64,000 bases of DNA from Actinoallomurus spadix. Lineage in GTDB: Bacteria > Actinomycetota > Actinomycetes > Streptosporangiales > Streptosporangiaceae. Below the pieces are notes generated by a model that ran no database searches, was not told the DNA's origin, and saw only the letters and a list, made by a program, of their open reading frames with translations. The DNA lies in contig NZ_JAMXMX010000010.1 in assembly GCF_024055725.1 (NCBI RefSeq), positions 186,001 to 250,000 of the forward strand. The letters are read 5' to 3'. Positions 30,388 to 39,478 of the stretch are shown here, piece by piece; positions within the stretch are counted from its first letter, which is position 1, and the number at the start of each line of letters is the position of its first letter. Both the position numbers and the translations under genes were made by a program.

Positions 30388-30526
30388 TCACCGACTGGGT
30401 CGTACAGGCGAACCGCGGCGGGGCGGGCACCGGCGGTTCGCGCAGATCGCCGCGCGGTCCGACGGGGGGCGACGGGCCCTGGGACGACGGCCCTCGGACG
30501 GCGGCGCGGCCGGACGGAAGGACGAC

Positions 30527-31834
30527 GTGCCCAGAATCCGCGCGCAACACGTGTCAAAGGTCTTCGGTCGCCGATCGGCCGAGGCCCTCCGCAGGATCCG
30601 GCAAGGCGCCGACCCCGATGAGCTCCGCCGGATGGGCGTGACCGCGGCCGTCGCGGACGTCTCATTCGAGGTGAACGAGGGCGAGATCTTCGTCGTGATG
30701 GGGCTCTCGGGTTCCGGCAAGTCGACGTTGATCCGCATGCTCAACGGCCTCTTGGAGCCGACGGCCGGCAGCATCGAGATCGACGGTGTCGACATCACGG
30801 CCATGGGCGGCAAAGAGCTGCGCCGGCTCCGGCAGGAGAAGATCAGCATGGTCTTCCAGCACTTCGCGCTCTTCCCTCACCGCACCGTCCTGGAGAACGC
30901 GGCGTACGGACTCGAGGTTCGGAACGTTCCAAAGCAGGAGCGGCTGGCGAAGGCCAAGAAGTTCCTGGACCACGTCGGTCTCGCGGGCTGGGAGGACCGC
31001 TACCCCGACCAGCTGTCGGGCGGGATGCAGCAGCGGGTGGGAATCGCCCGGGCGCTCGCCGCCGAGACGGACATCCTGCTCATGGACGAGGCGTTCAGCG
31101 CGCTGGACCCGCTGATCCGGCGGGAGATGCAGGACCTGCTGCTCGACCTGCAGGGCGAGCTGGGCAAGACGATCGTCTTCATCACGCACGACCTCAACGA
31201 GGCGATGCGGCTCGGCGACCGGGTGGCGATGCTCCGGCACGGGCGCGTCATGCAGATCGGTACCGCCGAGGAGATCCTCACCGACCCCGCCAACGACTAC
31301 GTCGCGCAGTTCGTCGCCGACGTCGACCGCACGCGGGTGCTCACCGCCCGCTCGGTGATGGAGAAGCCGATCGCCCTCGTGGACGCGAACGGCGGCCCCC
31401 GCGCGGCCGTGCGCGTCCTCCGTGAGCAGCAGGCGTCGTTCGCGTTCGTCGTGACCCGCGACCGGCGGCTGGCCGGCGTGGTGTTCGCCGAACCCGCGGC
31501 CAAGGCCGTACGCGAGGGGCGGAACACCCTCGCCGGCATCGTCGAGGACGGCCTGCACACGGTCGACCCCGACACTCCCGTGGCGGAGCTGTTCCTGCCC
31601 TGTGCGGAGAGCCCGCTGCCCGTGCCCGTCACCGACCAGGGCGGGAAGCTCCTCGGCGTGATCCCCCGCGTCACCCTGCTCACGGCGCTCGGTCACCTGA
31701 GCACCAACACCGGCGACTTCCCGGTCGTACGGGACGAGCCCGCCTCCGAGGAGAGCGGCCCCGTCTCCGAGGAGATGAGCTCTGCCTCCAAGGAGAGCGG
31801 CTCCGTCTCCGAGGAGCTGATCGCCGATGCCTAG
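30527..31834 (+). CDS. proV: Glycine betaine/choline ABC transporter ATP-binding protein (ProV/OpuAA-like)
   Basis: 435 residues. The N-terminal helix-rich extension (SAEALRRIRQGADPDELRRM) is typical for the ProV/OpuAA group. Walker A is GLSGSGKST, the signature LSGGMQQRVGIARAL, Walker B ILLMDEAFSALDP and the H-loop FITHD. A CBS-like pair follows (residues 275-400), which senses ionic strength in OpuA. The C-terminal 35 residues are a low-complexity run of SEE/SKE units. It powers uptake of osmoprotectants with the fused permease/binding protein, whose gene overlaps by 8 bases. GTG 30527 is the start that precedes the conserved region. Confidence 0.88.
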   Translation: MPRIRAQHVSKVFGRRSAEALRRIRQGADPDELRRMGVTAAVADVSFEVNEGEIFVVMGLSGSGKSTLIRMLNGLLEPTAGSIEIDGVDITAMGGKELRRLRQEKISMVFQHFALFPHRTVLENAAYGLEVRNVPKQERLAKAKKFLDHVGLAGWEDRYPDQLSGGMQQRVGIARALAAETDILLMDEAFSALDPLIRREMQDLLLDLQGELGKTIVFITHDLNEAMRLGDRVAMLRHGRVMQIGTAEEILTDPANDYVAQFVADVDRTRVLTARSVMEKPIALVDANGGPRAAVRVLREQQASFAFVVTRDRRLAGVVFAEPAAKAVREGRNTLAGIVEDGLHTVDPDTPVAELFLPCAESPLPVPVTDQGGKLLGVIPRVTLLTALGHLSTNTGDFPVVRDEPASEESGPVSEEMSSASKESGSVSEELIADA

Positions 31835-33584
31835 GATCCACCTCGGCGTCTGGGTCACGGACGCGGTCGACTTCCTCACCAAGCACGGCCGGCCGGTGTT
31901 CGGCGCGATCAGTGACGTGGTCGGCGGCGTCGTCCACGGACTGAGCCACCTGCTGACCGCGCCGCCGTCACTGGCCCTGGCGGCCCTCATCGCGATGCTG
32001 TGCTGGTGGCTGCGCGGCCTGCTCGCGGGCGTCCTCACGTTCGTCGGCCTGCTGGCCATCGGCACGCTCGGGCAGTGGGACGCGGCCATGGAGACGCTCG
32101 CGCTCGTCCTCGTCGCCAGCCTCGCCGCTCTCCTCGTCGGCATCCCGCTGGGCATCCTCAGTGCGCGGATACCGTCGGTCGGCGCGGTGGTCCGTCCGGT
32201 GCTGGACCTCATGCAGACGATGCCGGCCTTCGTCTACCTGATCCCGGCGATCTCCTTCTTCGGCCTCGGCGAGGTGCCGGGCGTCGTCGCCACGATGATC
32301 TTCTCCATTCCGCCGGGCGTGCGCCTGACCGAGCTCGGCATCAAGCAGGTCGACAAGGAGATGGTCGAGGCGGCCGAGGCGTTCGGCACGCCGTCGGCGC
32401 GGGTCCTCACCCGCGTCCAGCTGCCCCTGGCCCTGCCGACGATCATGACCGGGGTCAACCAGGTCATCATGCTCTCGCTGTCGATGGTGGTCATCGCGGG
32501 CATGGTCGGCGCCGCCGGGCTCGGCGCGAACGTCTTCGCCGCGATCACCCAGTACGACCTCGGGGCGGGCGCCGAGTCCGGCGTGGCGGTCGTCCTACTG
32601 GCGATCATCCTGGACCGCATGACCGGCGCTCTCGGGCAGCGCCTGGCGCCGACCGCGCGGCGGCACGCCGAGCGGGCCGCGCAGGGCGGCGTGTCCTCCG
32701 TCCTGCGGTACCGTCCGCGGCCGGCCATGGCGCTGTCCGGCGTCGTGGTGTTCGCGCTGCTGGCCACGACACTCGGCGTCGCGGGCTCCGGCGGGGGCGG
32801 CAAGGGCAAGCCGATCACGATCGGCTACATCCCGTGGGACGAGGACGTCGCCGTCACCCAGCTGTGGAAGACGGAGCTGGAGAAGAAGGGCTACCAGGTC
32901 ACCCTCAAGCAGGTCGACATCGGGCCGATGTTCGCCGGGCTCGGCCAAGGGGACATCGACCTGTACCTCGACGCGTGGCTGCCCGCGACGCACGCCGACT
33001 ACTACAACAAGTACAAGGACAAGCTCCAGGACATCGGCGTCTGGTACCAGAACGCCAGCATGCAGCTGGCCGTTCCGAAGAACGACCCGGCCAACTCCGT
33101 CGCCGACCTCACGGGGCAGAGCGCCCGGTACAAGGGCCGCATCGTCGGCATCGAGCCGGGCGCCGGCGAGATGAAGATCGTCAAGAACAAGGTGATGCCC
33201 GCGTACGGGCTCGGCGACTACAAGCTGATGGAGAGCAGCACGGCGGCGATGCTGGCGGAGCTCAACCGTTCCGTGCAGAGCAATCAGCCGATCGTGGTGA
33301 CGCTGTGGAAGCCGCACTGGGCGTACAGCAAGTTCCCGATCAAGGTGCTGGCCGACCCGAAGAAGGCCTTCGGCTCCGCGGAGCAGGCCCACGTCATCGG
33401 CCGTGCGGGCTTCTCCAAGGACTTCCCGGAGGTGAGCGCCTGGCTGAAGAGGTTCCGGATGTCCGACCCGGAGCTCTTCCCGCTCGAGGACCTGGTCATC
33501 AACCAGAACAAGAACGAGCCCGCCAAGGGTGTCGCCGAGTGGGAGAAGCAGCACCCGGACTTCGTCAAGCGGATGACAGCTTGA
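31827..33584 (+). CDS. proWX: Fused permease/substrate-binding protein of the betaine-type ABC transporter (ProW-ProX)
   Basis: 585 residues. The N-terminal ~300 residues are the ProW-type permease with several membrane helices and the EAA-like loop EMVEAAEAFGTPSARVLTRV. After another helix (MALSGVVVFALLATTLGVAG) comes an OpuAC-type binding domain (ITIGYIPWDEDVAVTQLWKT, DLYLDAWLPATHADY, HWAYSKFPIKVL). The Trp-rich pocket (YIPWDE, DAWLP, WKPHW) suits quaternary amines such as glycine betaine. The fusion makes the system a two-gene OpuA-like importer, and the binding domain is tethered outside the membrane. The ATG overlaps the proV end, so synthesis is coupled. Confidence 0.88.
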   Translation: MPRIHLGVWVTDAVDFLTKHGRPVFGAISDVVGGVVHGLSHLLTAPPSLALAALIAMLCWWLRGLLAGVLTFVGLLAIGTLGQWDAAMETLALVLVASLAALLVGIPLGILSARIPSVGAVVRPVLDLMQTMPAFVYLIPAISFFGLGEVPGVVATMIFSIPPGVRLTELGIKQVDKEMVEAAEAFGTPSARVLTRVQLPLALPTIMTGVNQVIMLSLSMVVIAGMVGAAGLGANVFAAITQYDLGAGAESGVAVVLLAIILDRMTGALGQRLAPTARRHAERAAQGGVSSVLRYRPRPAMALSGVVVFALLATTLGVAGSGGGGKGKPITIGYIPWDEDVAVTQLWKTELEKKGYQVTLKQVDIGPMFAGLGQGDIDLYLDAWLPATHADYYNKYKDKLQDIGVWYQNASMQLAVPKNDPANSVADLTGQSARYKGRIVGIEPGAGEMKIVKNKVMPAYGLGDYKLMESSTAAMLAELNRSVQSNQPIVVTLWKPHWAYSKFPIKVLADPKKAFGSAEQAHVIGRAGFSKDFPEVSAWLKRFRMSDPELFPLEDLVINQNKNEPAKGVAEWEKQHPDFVKRMTA

Positions 33585-33611
33585 TCAGGCCGCCTGCGCT
33601 CTGACGTACGG

Positions 33612-33651
33612 CACGGGCCGCCCCCGGAGACTCCGCCGGGGGCGGCCCGTG
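33612..33651 (+). terminator. Terminator of the betaine-type ABC operon
   Basis: A perfect 16-bp stem CACGGGCCGCCCCCGG (33612-33627) and CCGGGGGCGGCCCGTG (33636-33651), followed by ATTCTTTCC. It lies 27 bases after the stop. Confidence 0.9.
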
Positions 33652-33773
33652 ATTCTTTCCACAATCGGTGGCCAATCACTGGCAAAGCCGATAGTTTCGG
33701 ACGACGCGTTACCGATCAGTTCGGTTGACGTGGGCCATCTGTGGCCTTCGTCACACCTGATGGGAAACGTTAG

Positions 33774-33817
33774 GGCGGTGCCATCTCATATCCCCGCTCC
33801 CCCGAGATGGCACCGCC
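33774..33817 (+). terminator. Terminator without an obvious gene (small RNA candidate)
   Basis: A perfect 14-bp stem GGCGGTGCCATCTC (33774-33787) and GAGATGGCACCGCC (33804-33817), followed by TTTATT, the best T-run of the window. It points along the plus strand, but the operon before it already ends at 33651. The ~120 bases in between (about 33690-33774) may be transcribed as a short RNA; GATAGT near 33690 could be its -10. Confidence 0.55.
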
Positions 33818-33835
33818 TTTATTCATGCCCGAACC

Positions 33836-33918
33836 CGGATGCGGACGCGGACCGGGACGCGGACCCGGATCTGGACCATGCGGAGGGCCCGCCACCGGAT
33901 CACCCGTGACGGGCCCTC
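33836..33918 (-). terminator. GC-rich short repeats and terminator of the Fe-S protein gene
   Basis: 33836-33880 is a degenerate tandem repeat of GGACGCGGACC/GGATCTGGACC-like units. GAGGGCCCG (33883-33891) and CGGGCCCTC (33910-33918) form a hairpin 17 bases after the end of the minus-strand gene and probably terminate it. Confidence 0.55.
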
Positions 33919-33935
33919 GGCGTACGACGGCGCGC

Positions 33936-36074
33936 CTACTCGGCGGCCGCGGGCTCGGGCTCCGGCTCGCCCTTGACCGACTTGATCAGCAGCTGGGCGA
34001 CGTCGACGACCTCCAGGGACTCCTTGGCATCGCCGCTGTTCTTCTTCTCGTTGATGGCGTCGCCGAGCATGACGAGGCAGAACGGGCAGGCCGTGGAGAC
34101 GGTGTCCGGGTCGGTGCCCAGCGCCTCCTCGACGCGCTCGGTGTTGATGCGCTTGCCGATGCGCTCCTCCATCCACATCCGCGCGCCGCCCGCCCCGCAG
34201 CAGAAGCCCCTCTCCTTGCAGCGGTGCATCTCCTGCGTCTGGACGCCCGGCACCTGGGCCATGATGTCGCGCGGCTGGGCGTACACCTTGTTGTGCCGGC
34301 CCAGGAAGCACGGGTCGTGGTAGGTGATCTTCTCGTCGATCGGCGTGACCGGCGTGAGCTTCCCGGTGTCGACCAGGTGCGACAGCAGCTGGGTGTGGTG
34401 CACCACCTCGTACGTGCCGCCGAGCTGCGGGTACTCGTTGGCGAGTGTGTTGAAGCAGTGCGGGCACGAGGCGACGATCTTCTTGACGCCCGCCTCGTTG
34501 AGGGTCTCGACGTTCTGCTGGGCGAGCATCTGGAAGACGAACTCCATGCCCAGGCGGCGGACCGGGTCACCGGAGCAGGCCTCCATCGGGCCGAGCACCG
34601 CGAACTTCACGCCCGCGATGTGCAGCAGCTCGGCGATGGCCTTCGTGGTCTTCTTCGCGCGGTCCTCCAGGGCGCCGGCGCAGCCGACCCAGAAGAGGTA
34701 CTCGGCGTCCTCGGGCATCTTCTCCTCGACGACCGGCACCTCGAAGTCGAGCTCCTCGATCCAGTCGAGGCGCTTCATCTCGGACATGCCCCAGGGGTTG
34801 CCCTTGTTCTCCAGGTTCTTGAGCATCACGCCCGCCTCGGACGGGAAGCTCGACTCGATCATGACCTGGTAGCGGCGCATGTCGACGATGTGGTCGATGT
34901 GCTCGATGTCCACCGGGCACTGCTCGACGCAGGCGCCGCAGTTGGTGCAGGACCACAGGACGTCGGGGTCGATGACGCCGTTCACGTCCGCGCCGCCGAC
35001 GAGCGGGCGGCCGGCCTCCTTGAGGACGTCCTCGGGGAGGTTCTCCCGCTCGGCCTCGGAGGCGAAGATGTACGGCGCCTTGGCCTGGGCGTGGTCGCGC
35101 AGGTCCATGATCAGCGTCTTCGGCGAGAGCGGCTTGCCGGTGTTCCACGCGGGGCACTGCGACTGGCAGCGGCCGCACTCGGTGCAGGAGGCGAAGTCGA
35201 GGTAGCCCTTCCAGGTGAAGTCCTCGATCTTGCCGCGGCCGAAGGTGTCCTCGTCCGGGTCGGCCTCCTCGAAGTCGATCGGCTTGCCGTCGCTCATCAT
35301 CGGCTGCACCGCGCCGAGGCCGTCCGGGCGGCGCTTGAACAGGACGTTCAGCGGGGCGACGAAGATGTGCAGGTGCTTGGAGTTCAGCACGAACAGCAGG
35401 AACACCAGCATGACGCCGATGTGCAGCAGCAGCCCGACCGACTCCAGCACCTCGGCGGCGTCGTGGCCGAGCCCCTTCAGGCCGTTGCCGACCAGGTGCG
35501 ACATGAACGCGGCGTTCCCGTACGGGAAGTTGCCCGTGGCCACGCCCGCGCCCCGGAACAGGAACATCGTCCAGATCACGTTGAAGATCATGAACAGCGT
35601 GAACCAGGCGCCGCTGAGGTGCGAGCCCTTGAAGCGGGACTTGCGGTCGAGCTTCTTCGGGGAGTTCTTCACCCGGATCGTCGTGAAGACGATCAGGCCG
35701 AGGAACGCCGCCACCGCGATGAAGTCCTGCAGGAACCCGAGCACGGCCCACTTGCCGACCAGCGGGATGTGGAAGTCCAGCCCGAAGAACAGCGCACCGT
35801 ACGCCTCGAGGTAGACCGTCGCGAGAATGAAGAACGCCCACATGACGAAGAGGTGGGCGAGACCGGGCACGGTCCACTTGAGCAGCTTGCGCTGCCCGAA
35901 GACCTCGACGGCCTGGAGCTTGACGTCCTCACCGACGCTCGCCTTGGCGAGCGCGATGCGGTCGGGGGCGGGCTGGCCGTTCGTCGCGAGCCTGTAGAGG
36001 AACAGGACCCGCCGAACCGCGAACACCAGCGCGACCACCGTTGCGGCAAGCCCGATGATCAACCTGAGAACCAA
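33936..36074 (-). CDS. Membrane-bound (Fe-S) oxidoreductase, heterodisulfide-reductase-like (FadF/Rv0338c type)
   Basis: 712 residues. The N-terminal ~270 residues have five or six membrane helices with His (possible heme b sites, as in HdrE/NarI-like subunits). Two 4Fe-4S ferredoxin motifs follow (CTECGRCQSQCP and CTNCGACVEQCP). The C-terminal part has two CCG-type domains (WVGCAGALEDR, SCPHCF; DPCFLGRHN, CCGAGG). It probably passes electrons from a flavoprotein (electron-transfer flavoprotein or acyl-CoA oxidation) into menaquinone, as proposed for Rv0338c. The start is a TTG at 36074, supported by AGGAGG 8 bases upstream. A Glu/Pro/Ala tail ends the protein. Monocistronic. Confidence 0.88.
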   Translation of the reverse strand: MVLRLIIGLAATVVALVFAVRRVLFLYRLATNGQPAPDRIALAKASVGEDVKLQAVEVFGQRKLLKWTVPGLAHLFVMWAFFILATVYLEAYGALFFGLDFHIPLVGKWAVLGFLQDFIAVAAFLGLIVFTTIRVKNSPKKLDRKSRFKGSHLSGAWFTLFMIFNVIWTMFLFRGAGVATGNFPYGNAAFMSHLVGNGLKGLGHDAAEVLESVGLLLHIGVMLVFLLFVLNSKHLHIFVAPLNVLFKRRPDGLGAVQPMMSDGKPIDFEEADPDEDTFGRGKIEDFTWKGYLDFASCTECGRCQSQCPAWNTGKPLSPKTLIMDLRDHAQAKAPYIFASEAERENLPEDVLKEAGRPLVGGADVNGVIDPDVLWSCTNCGACVEQCPVDIEHIDHIVDMRRYQVMIESSFPSEAGVMLKNLENKGNPWGMSEMKRLDWIEELDFEVPVVEEKMPEDAEYLFWVGCAGALEDRAKKTTKAIAELLHIAGVKFAVLGPMEACSGDPVRRLGMEFVFQMLAQQNVETLNEAGVKKIVASCPHCFNTLANEYPQLGGTYEVVHHTQLLSHLVDTGKLTPVTPIDEKITYHDPCFLGRHNKVYAQPRDIMAQVPGVQTQEMHRCKERGFCCGAGGARMWMEERIGKRINTERVEEALGTDPDTVSTACPFCLVMLGDAINEKKNSGDAKESLEVVDVAQLLIKSVKGEPEPEPAAAE

Positions 36075-36178
36075 TGTTCCGTCCTCCTGGGGTACGGCGT
36101 CGGCAATCAGCGTACGGCCGGCAACTGACAGCCATCGACATGGGACCCCAGGAGTCTACCGAGCAGTAACTTCATGTG

Positions 36179-36418
36179 TCACCGCCCGGTGCGCAGCGGC
36201 GGGATCGCGGGGACCTCCTGCGCCGCCGCGATGTCCTCCGGCGTCAGGCGGAACGCCTCCGGATACGCGTCCCGGCGGGTACGGCGCTCCGGCTCGGTGG
36301 TGCGCCACATGTAGAGGCACCGCCCGCACTGCAGCACGTCCCACACGCCCGGCACGGGCGACGTGGCGACGTGGTCGACGGTCTCGTACGCGCAGCGCGG
36401 GCAGATCACGGTGCTCAT
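36179..36418 (-). CDS. vdcD: Hydroxyarylic acid decarboxylase subunit D (VdcD-like)
   Basis: 79 residues starting MSTVICPRCAYETVDHVATS. It has two Cys pairs (CPRC and CGRC) and the conserved PVPGVWDVLQCGRCLYMWRT, the pattern of the small subunit of non-oxidative vanillate/4-hydroxybenzoate decarboxylases. The ATG overlaps the stop of the large-subunit gene by four bases. Its exact role is unknown, but it is always found with VdcC. Confidence 0.85.
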   Translation of the reverse strand: MSTVICPRCAYETVDHVATSPVPGVWDVLQCGRCLYMWRTTEPERRTRRDAYPEAFRLTPEDIAAAQEVPAIPPLRTGR

Positions 36419-37845
36419 CGGACTCCCTCCGAGCGGAGCGCCTGCAGCCGGCGCACCCACTCCCCGGTCTCGGGCAGGTCCCGTACAGGGCTGCCGAAGT
36501 GCCCCCGGTCGTCGGGGAAGACCGGGGTCGTGGCGTCGACGAGCAGCTTGGCGATCATGCCGGGCGGCGAGGACGCCGGGTCCAGCGGCACCACCGGGAG
36601 GCCCGGGACGGTGATCACGTCGACCGCCGGGTCGACCTTGGCGGAGACGGCCCACATCACCTGGCGCAGGTCGAACGGGTCGACGTCCTCGTCCACGACG
36701 ATCACGACCTTCAGGTAGCCGAGCCCGTGCGGGGTCGTCATGGCCCGCATGCCGACCGCCTTGGCGAAGCCGCCGTACCGCTTCCTCGTCGAGATGATCC
36801 CCAGCAGGCCATGGGTGTACATCGCGTTCACCGCCTGCACCTCGGGGAACTCCGCGCGCAGCTGCTTGAGCACCGGCACGCAGGTGTTCGGGCCGACGAG
36901 ATAGTCGATCTCCGTCCACGGCATGCCGAGGTACAGCGACTCGAAGATCGGATCGGTCCGGTACGAGACGCGGTCGACGCGAATCACCGGCATCCGGCGG
37001 CCGCCGGAGTAGTGGCCGGTGAACTCGCCGAACGGCCCCTCCAGTTCCCGCCGGCGCCCCTCGATCACCCCCTCGACGACCACCTCCGAGCCCCAGGGCA
37101 CGTCGAAGCCGGTCAGCGGCGCGGTGGCGATCGGCGCGGGCGCACCGCGCAGCGCGCCCGCCATCGCGTACTCGGACTGGTCGTACGCCATCGGCATGCC
37201 CGCGACGATCGAGATCACCGGGTCGTTCCCCAGCGTGATCGCGATCGGCAGATCCTCGCCCCGCTCCTCCGCCTTGCGCAGGTGGATGGCCACGTCGTGG
37301 ACCGGGACGGGCTGGAACGCCAGCCGGTTCCGGCCCATCACCTCGATCCGGTAGATCCCGACGTTCTGCCGGCCGAAGTCGTCGGGGGCGTCCGGATCGC
37401 GGGAGACGACGGCCGCCTTGTCCAGGTAGAAGCCGCCGTCGCCGTCGTTGAGCCGGAACAGCGGCAGCACCTGGAAAAGGTCGGCGTCCGGCCCCTCGAC
37501 CGTGTTCTCCCGCCACGGGGCGTCCTCGCGGCGCTCGGGTGCCACCGGGAAGTCGTCCCAGCGCCGGGCGAACTCCTCCACCTGCTCCCGGATCGGGGTG
37601 TCCTTCGGCAGGCCCAGGGCGAGGGCGTGGTTGGGCCAGGACCCGTGCACGTTCAGGACGATCCGGGCGCCGGTGAAGCCCGTGACGTTGTCGAACCACA
37701 GCGCGGGCGCCCCCTCGCCGATCCGCCCGGCGGCGTTCGCCGCGGCGGCGAGGTCCGGCTCCGGGAGCACCTCGTCGGGTACGCGCAGCAGCCGGCCCTC
37801 GCGCTCCAGGGTGTCCAGGAAGCCACGTAGGTCGTCGTAGGCCAT
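36415..37845 (-). CDS. vdcC: UbiD-family hydroxyarylic acid decarboxylase subunit C (VdcC-like)
   Basis: 476 residues beginning MAYDDLRGFLDTLEREGRLL. UbiD fold: PLFRLNDGDGGFYLDKAAVV, GRQNVGIYRIEVMGRNRLAF, EGPFGEFTGHYSGGRRMPVI (the conserved Glu region) and KVVIVVDEDVDPFDLRQVMW. The enzyme decarboxylates phenolic acids such as vanillate or 4-hydroxybenzoate and needs prenylated FMN, made by a UbiX-type VdcB. VdcB is not coded next to it, so the cofactor must come from elsewhere in the genome. GGAAGGGGACC precedes the ATG. First gene of a two-gene operon. Confidence 0.87.
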   Translation of the reverse strand: MAYDDLRGFLDTLEREGRLLRVPDEVLPEPDLAAAANAAGRIGEGAPALWFDNVTGFTGARIVLNVHGSWPNHALALGLPKDTPIREQVEEFARRWDDFPVAPERREDAPWRENTVEGPDADLFQVLPLFRLNDGDGGFYLDKAAVVSRDPDAPDDFGRQNVGIYRIEVMGRNRLAFQPVPVHDVAIHLRKAEERGEDLPIAITLGNDPVISIVAGMPMAYDQSEYAMAGALRGAPAPIATAPLTGFDVPWGSEVVVEGVIEGRRRELEGPFGEFTGHYSGGRRMPVIRVDRVSYRTDPIFESLYLGMPWTEIDYLVGPNTCVPVLKQLRAEFPEVQAVNAMYTHGLLGIISTRKRYGGFAKAVGMRAMTTPHGLGYLKVVIVVDEDVDPFDLRQVMWAVSAKVDPAVDVITVPGLPVVPLDPASSPPGMIAKLLVDATTPVFPDDRGHFGSPVRDLPETGEWVRRLQALRSEGVR

Positions 37846-37902
37846 CGGAGGTCCCCTTCCAGGGTGCGATGTCCTCCTCTCCACCCTAGAAGCGGCCTCC
37901 GG

Positions 37903-38997
37903 TCAGTCACTCTCCGGAGCGTCGTTCGTCCAGCCCGCCGACGCGTACGCCTTCTCCGCGACCACCGCTCCGGCCAGTCGGCGGCCATGCCCGGTGGTGA
38001 CCTCCTGGACGCCCAGAACACCACCGCCGCGCGGGTCGACGATCCAGCGCAGCTCCGTGGTCGTGAGCCCGAGCCCGCTGATCGCTACGCCCACCCCGGT
38101 ACGGCCGAGCGCGTCCCGTACCGCCCCCGTCGCGCGTACGCCGGGCAGCCCGGCCATCATCCGCAGGACCGCCGCCCGGATCTCCGGACGGAGCGGCAGC
38201 TCGGTCGTCAGCTGCGGCAGCACGACGTGACCCAGCACGGCCAGGCCGCCCAGGTGCGCCGTCGCGAGCTTGGCCTCGACCTGCCGGCGCAGGACGGCCG
38301 GTTCGGTCGAGAGGTGGTCCAGCCAGATCTGCGACACGGGGACGCCCGCGAGGCGGTAGTCGGTGGCGGCCGTGAGGGCGGCGTTCCGCGCGGCGGGCCC
38401 GGACCCCGCCGCGCAGATCCGCGCCGCGGCGGTCTCCACCGGCCACTCCTGCGACGGCCGGTCCAGGTACGCCGCCCGCTCGGACAGCGTGAGGGGCCGC
38501 GAGGTGAGGCACCGCCGGTACGCCGCGCTCCGTCCGCCGCCGGGCCCGGCGAGCCGGCGCTCGTCCCGCACCCGGACCTCGATGGGGTCCTCGCCGGCGC
38601 GGCCCCCGGCGGGAAGGGTGTACCGGCCGGTCTCCACCACGCGCCAGTAGCGGCCGGTCGCCGCGCCGGCCCCCCGGCCGGTCGTCGTGACCGTTCCGCG
38701 GCCGGTCGTCGTGACCGTTCCGCGGCCGGCCGTCATGCCGGTCCCGCGGTCCGCCGCGGCGGCGGTCGCGCGGAGGATGTCGCCGCCGGTCGGCGTGTGC
38801 GGCCGTGGCCGCCCGGACGGCGGGCACCCGACCGACAGCGCGACGGCGACGGCCGCGCCGGTGACCGCCAGGCCCAGGGGCACCCCCACGCCCAGGCGCG
38901 ACCGGCCGCGCCGGAACCCGGGCGGAGACGCGGTCTCGTCCGAGGGCGGCGCAGGGTGGTCGTCGAGCTCGCCGACGACCCGCATCAGGTCGGTCAC
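37903..38997 (-). CDS. CU044_5270 family membrane protein, without adjacent sigma factor
   Basis: 364 residues from GTG 38997, behind GAAGGGGGC. A short cytoplasmic segment, one transmembrane helix (about residues 35-57, GVPLGLAVTGAAVAVALSVG) and an extracytoplasmic domain with RYWRVVETGRYTLP, VSQIWLDHLSTEPAVLRRQ and the end ELRWIVDPRGGGVLGVQEVT, the same ending type as the protein at 7916-8989. In-frame 24-bp repeats code for GRGTVTTT units after the helix. Its paralogue at 7916 follows a sigma factor; here no sigma gene lies upstream, so it may have lost its partner. Confidence 0.72.
   Translation of the reverse strand: MTDLMRVVGELDDHPAPPSDETASPPGFRRGRSRLGVGVPLGLAVTGAAVAVALSVGCPPSGRPRPHTPTGGDILRATAAAADRGTGMTAGRGTVTTTGRGTVTTTGRGAGAATGRYWRVVETGRYTLPAGGRAGEDPIEVRVRDERRLAGPGGGRSAAYRRCLTSRPLTLSERAAYLDRPSQEWPVETAAARICAAGSGPAARNAALTAATDYRLAGVPVSQIWLDHLSTEPAVLRRQVEAKLATAHLGGLAVLGHVVLPQLTTELPLRPEIRAAVLRMMAGLPGVRATGAVRDALGRTGVGVAISGLGLTTTELRWIVDPRGGGVLGVQEVTTGHGRRLAGAVVAEKAYASAGWTNDAPESD
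38675..38746 (-). repeat. 24-bp tandem repeat inside the CU044_5270 gene
   Basis: Two exact units (38675-38698 and 38699-38722) and a third degenerate one (38723-38746). The length is a multiple of three, so the frame is kept; the encoded linker is GRGTVTTT. Confidence 0.8.
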
Positions 38998-39000
38998 GCG

Positions 39001-39478
39001 TCAGGCCCCCTTCACTCTCCCGGGCGGGCGGAGCGCCCGGTCCCGATGCCAAGGAGTCGGCGGCGTGTCGGGCTTCGGCCGGCGGCCGGGGCCCGGCACG
39101 GTCCCCGAGCCGGGATCCGGCACGGACCCCGTCACCCTTATGTCTCCCGATCTCCCTACCGGAGTTCCCGGCCGGGCGGAGTGAGTTTGAGCACCATCTG
39201 AGCCTGGGGCTTTAGACCACCGTCGAAACCCGGGCCGGCACTCGCCGGACCTGAGCGATCCCACGGCGAGACCGCGTCGTACGGCGGGCGGTTCGCCACG
39301 CGGATCCCGGATCCTTCCTGGGCGGGAACAAGCGTGGCGCACCACTCGTTGTACCAATCAGCAAAGTTGAGTCGCCCAGGCTCAAGTCATTTGACAGAGC
39401 AGGAGTGGTTTGGCAACCTTGCGTCTGCTGGACTCAGCTTCATCGGCTTAGCAAGCTCACAGTCGGAGGAACCAACTC
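39001..39478. other. Long upstream region of the dnaK operon
   Basis: No convincing gene. It contains the HAIR-like operator at 39366-39386 and TTGACA at 39391-39396 as a possible -35. GGAGGAA is 9 bases before the dnaK ATG. The left 300 bases show nothing clear. Confidence 0.5.
39366..39386. promoter_or_regulatory. HAIR-type operator for HspR
   Basis: GTTGAGT-CGCCCAG-GCTCAAG. The consensus HspR repeat is CTTGAGT-N7-ACTCAAG, so each half-site has one mismatch and the spacing is exact. It lies next to TTGACA, so the HspR-DnaK complex would block this promoter. The regulator is coded in the same operon. Confidence 0.75.

Noticed and set aside
33836-33880. Tandem GGACGCGG-like repeats as a CRISPR or origin iteron
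   Set aside because: Units are short and degenerate with no spacers; it looks like simple-sequence expansion between convergent genes.
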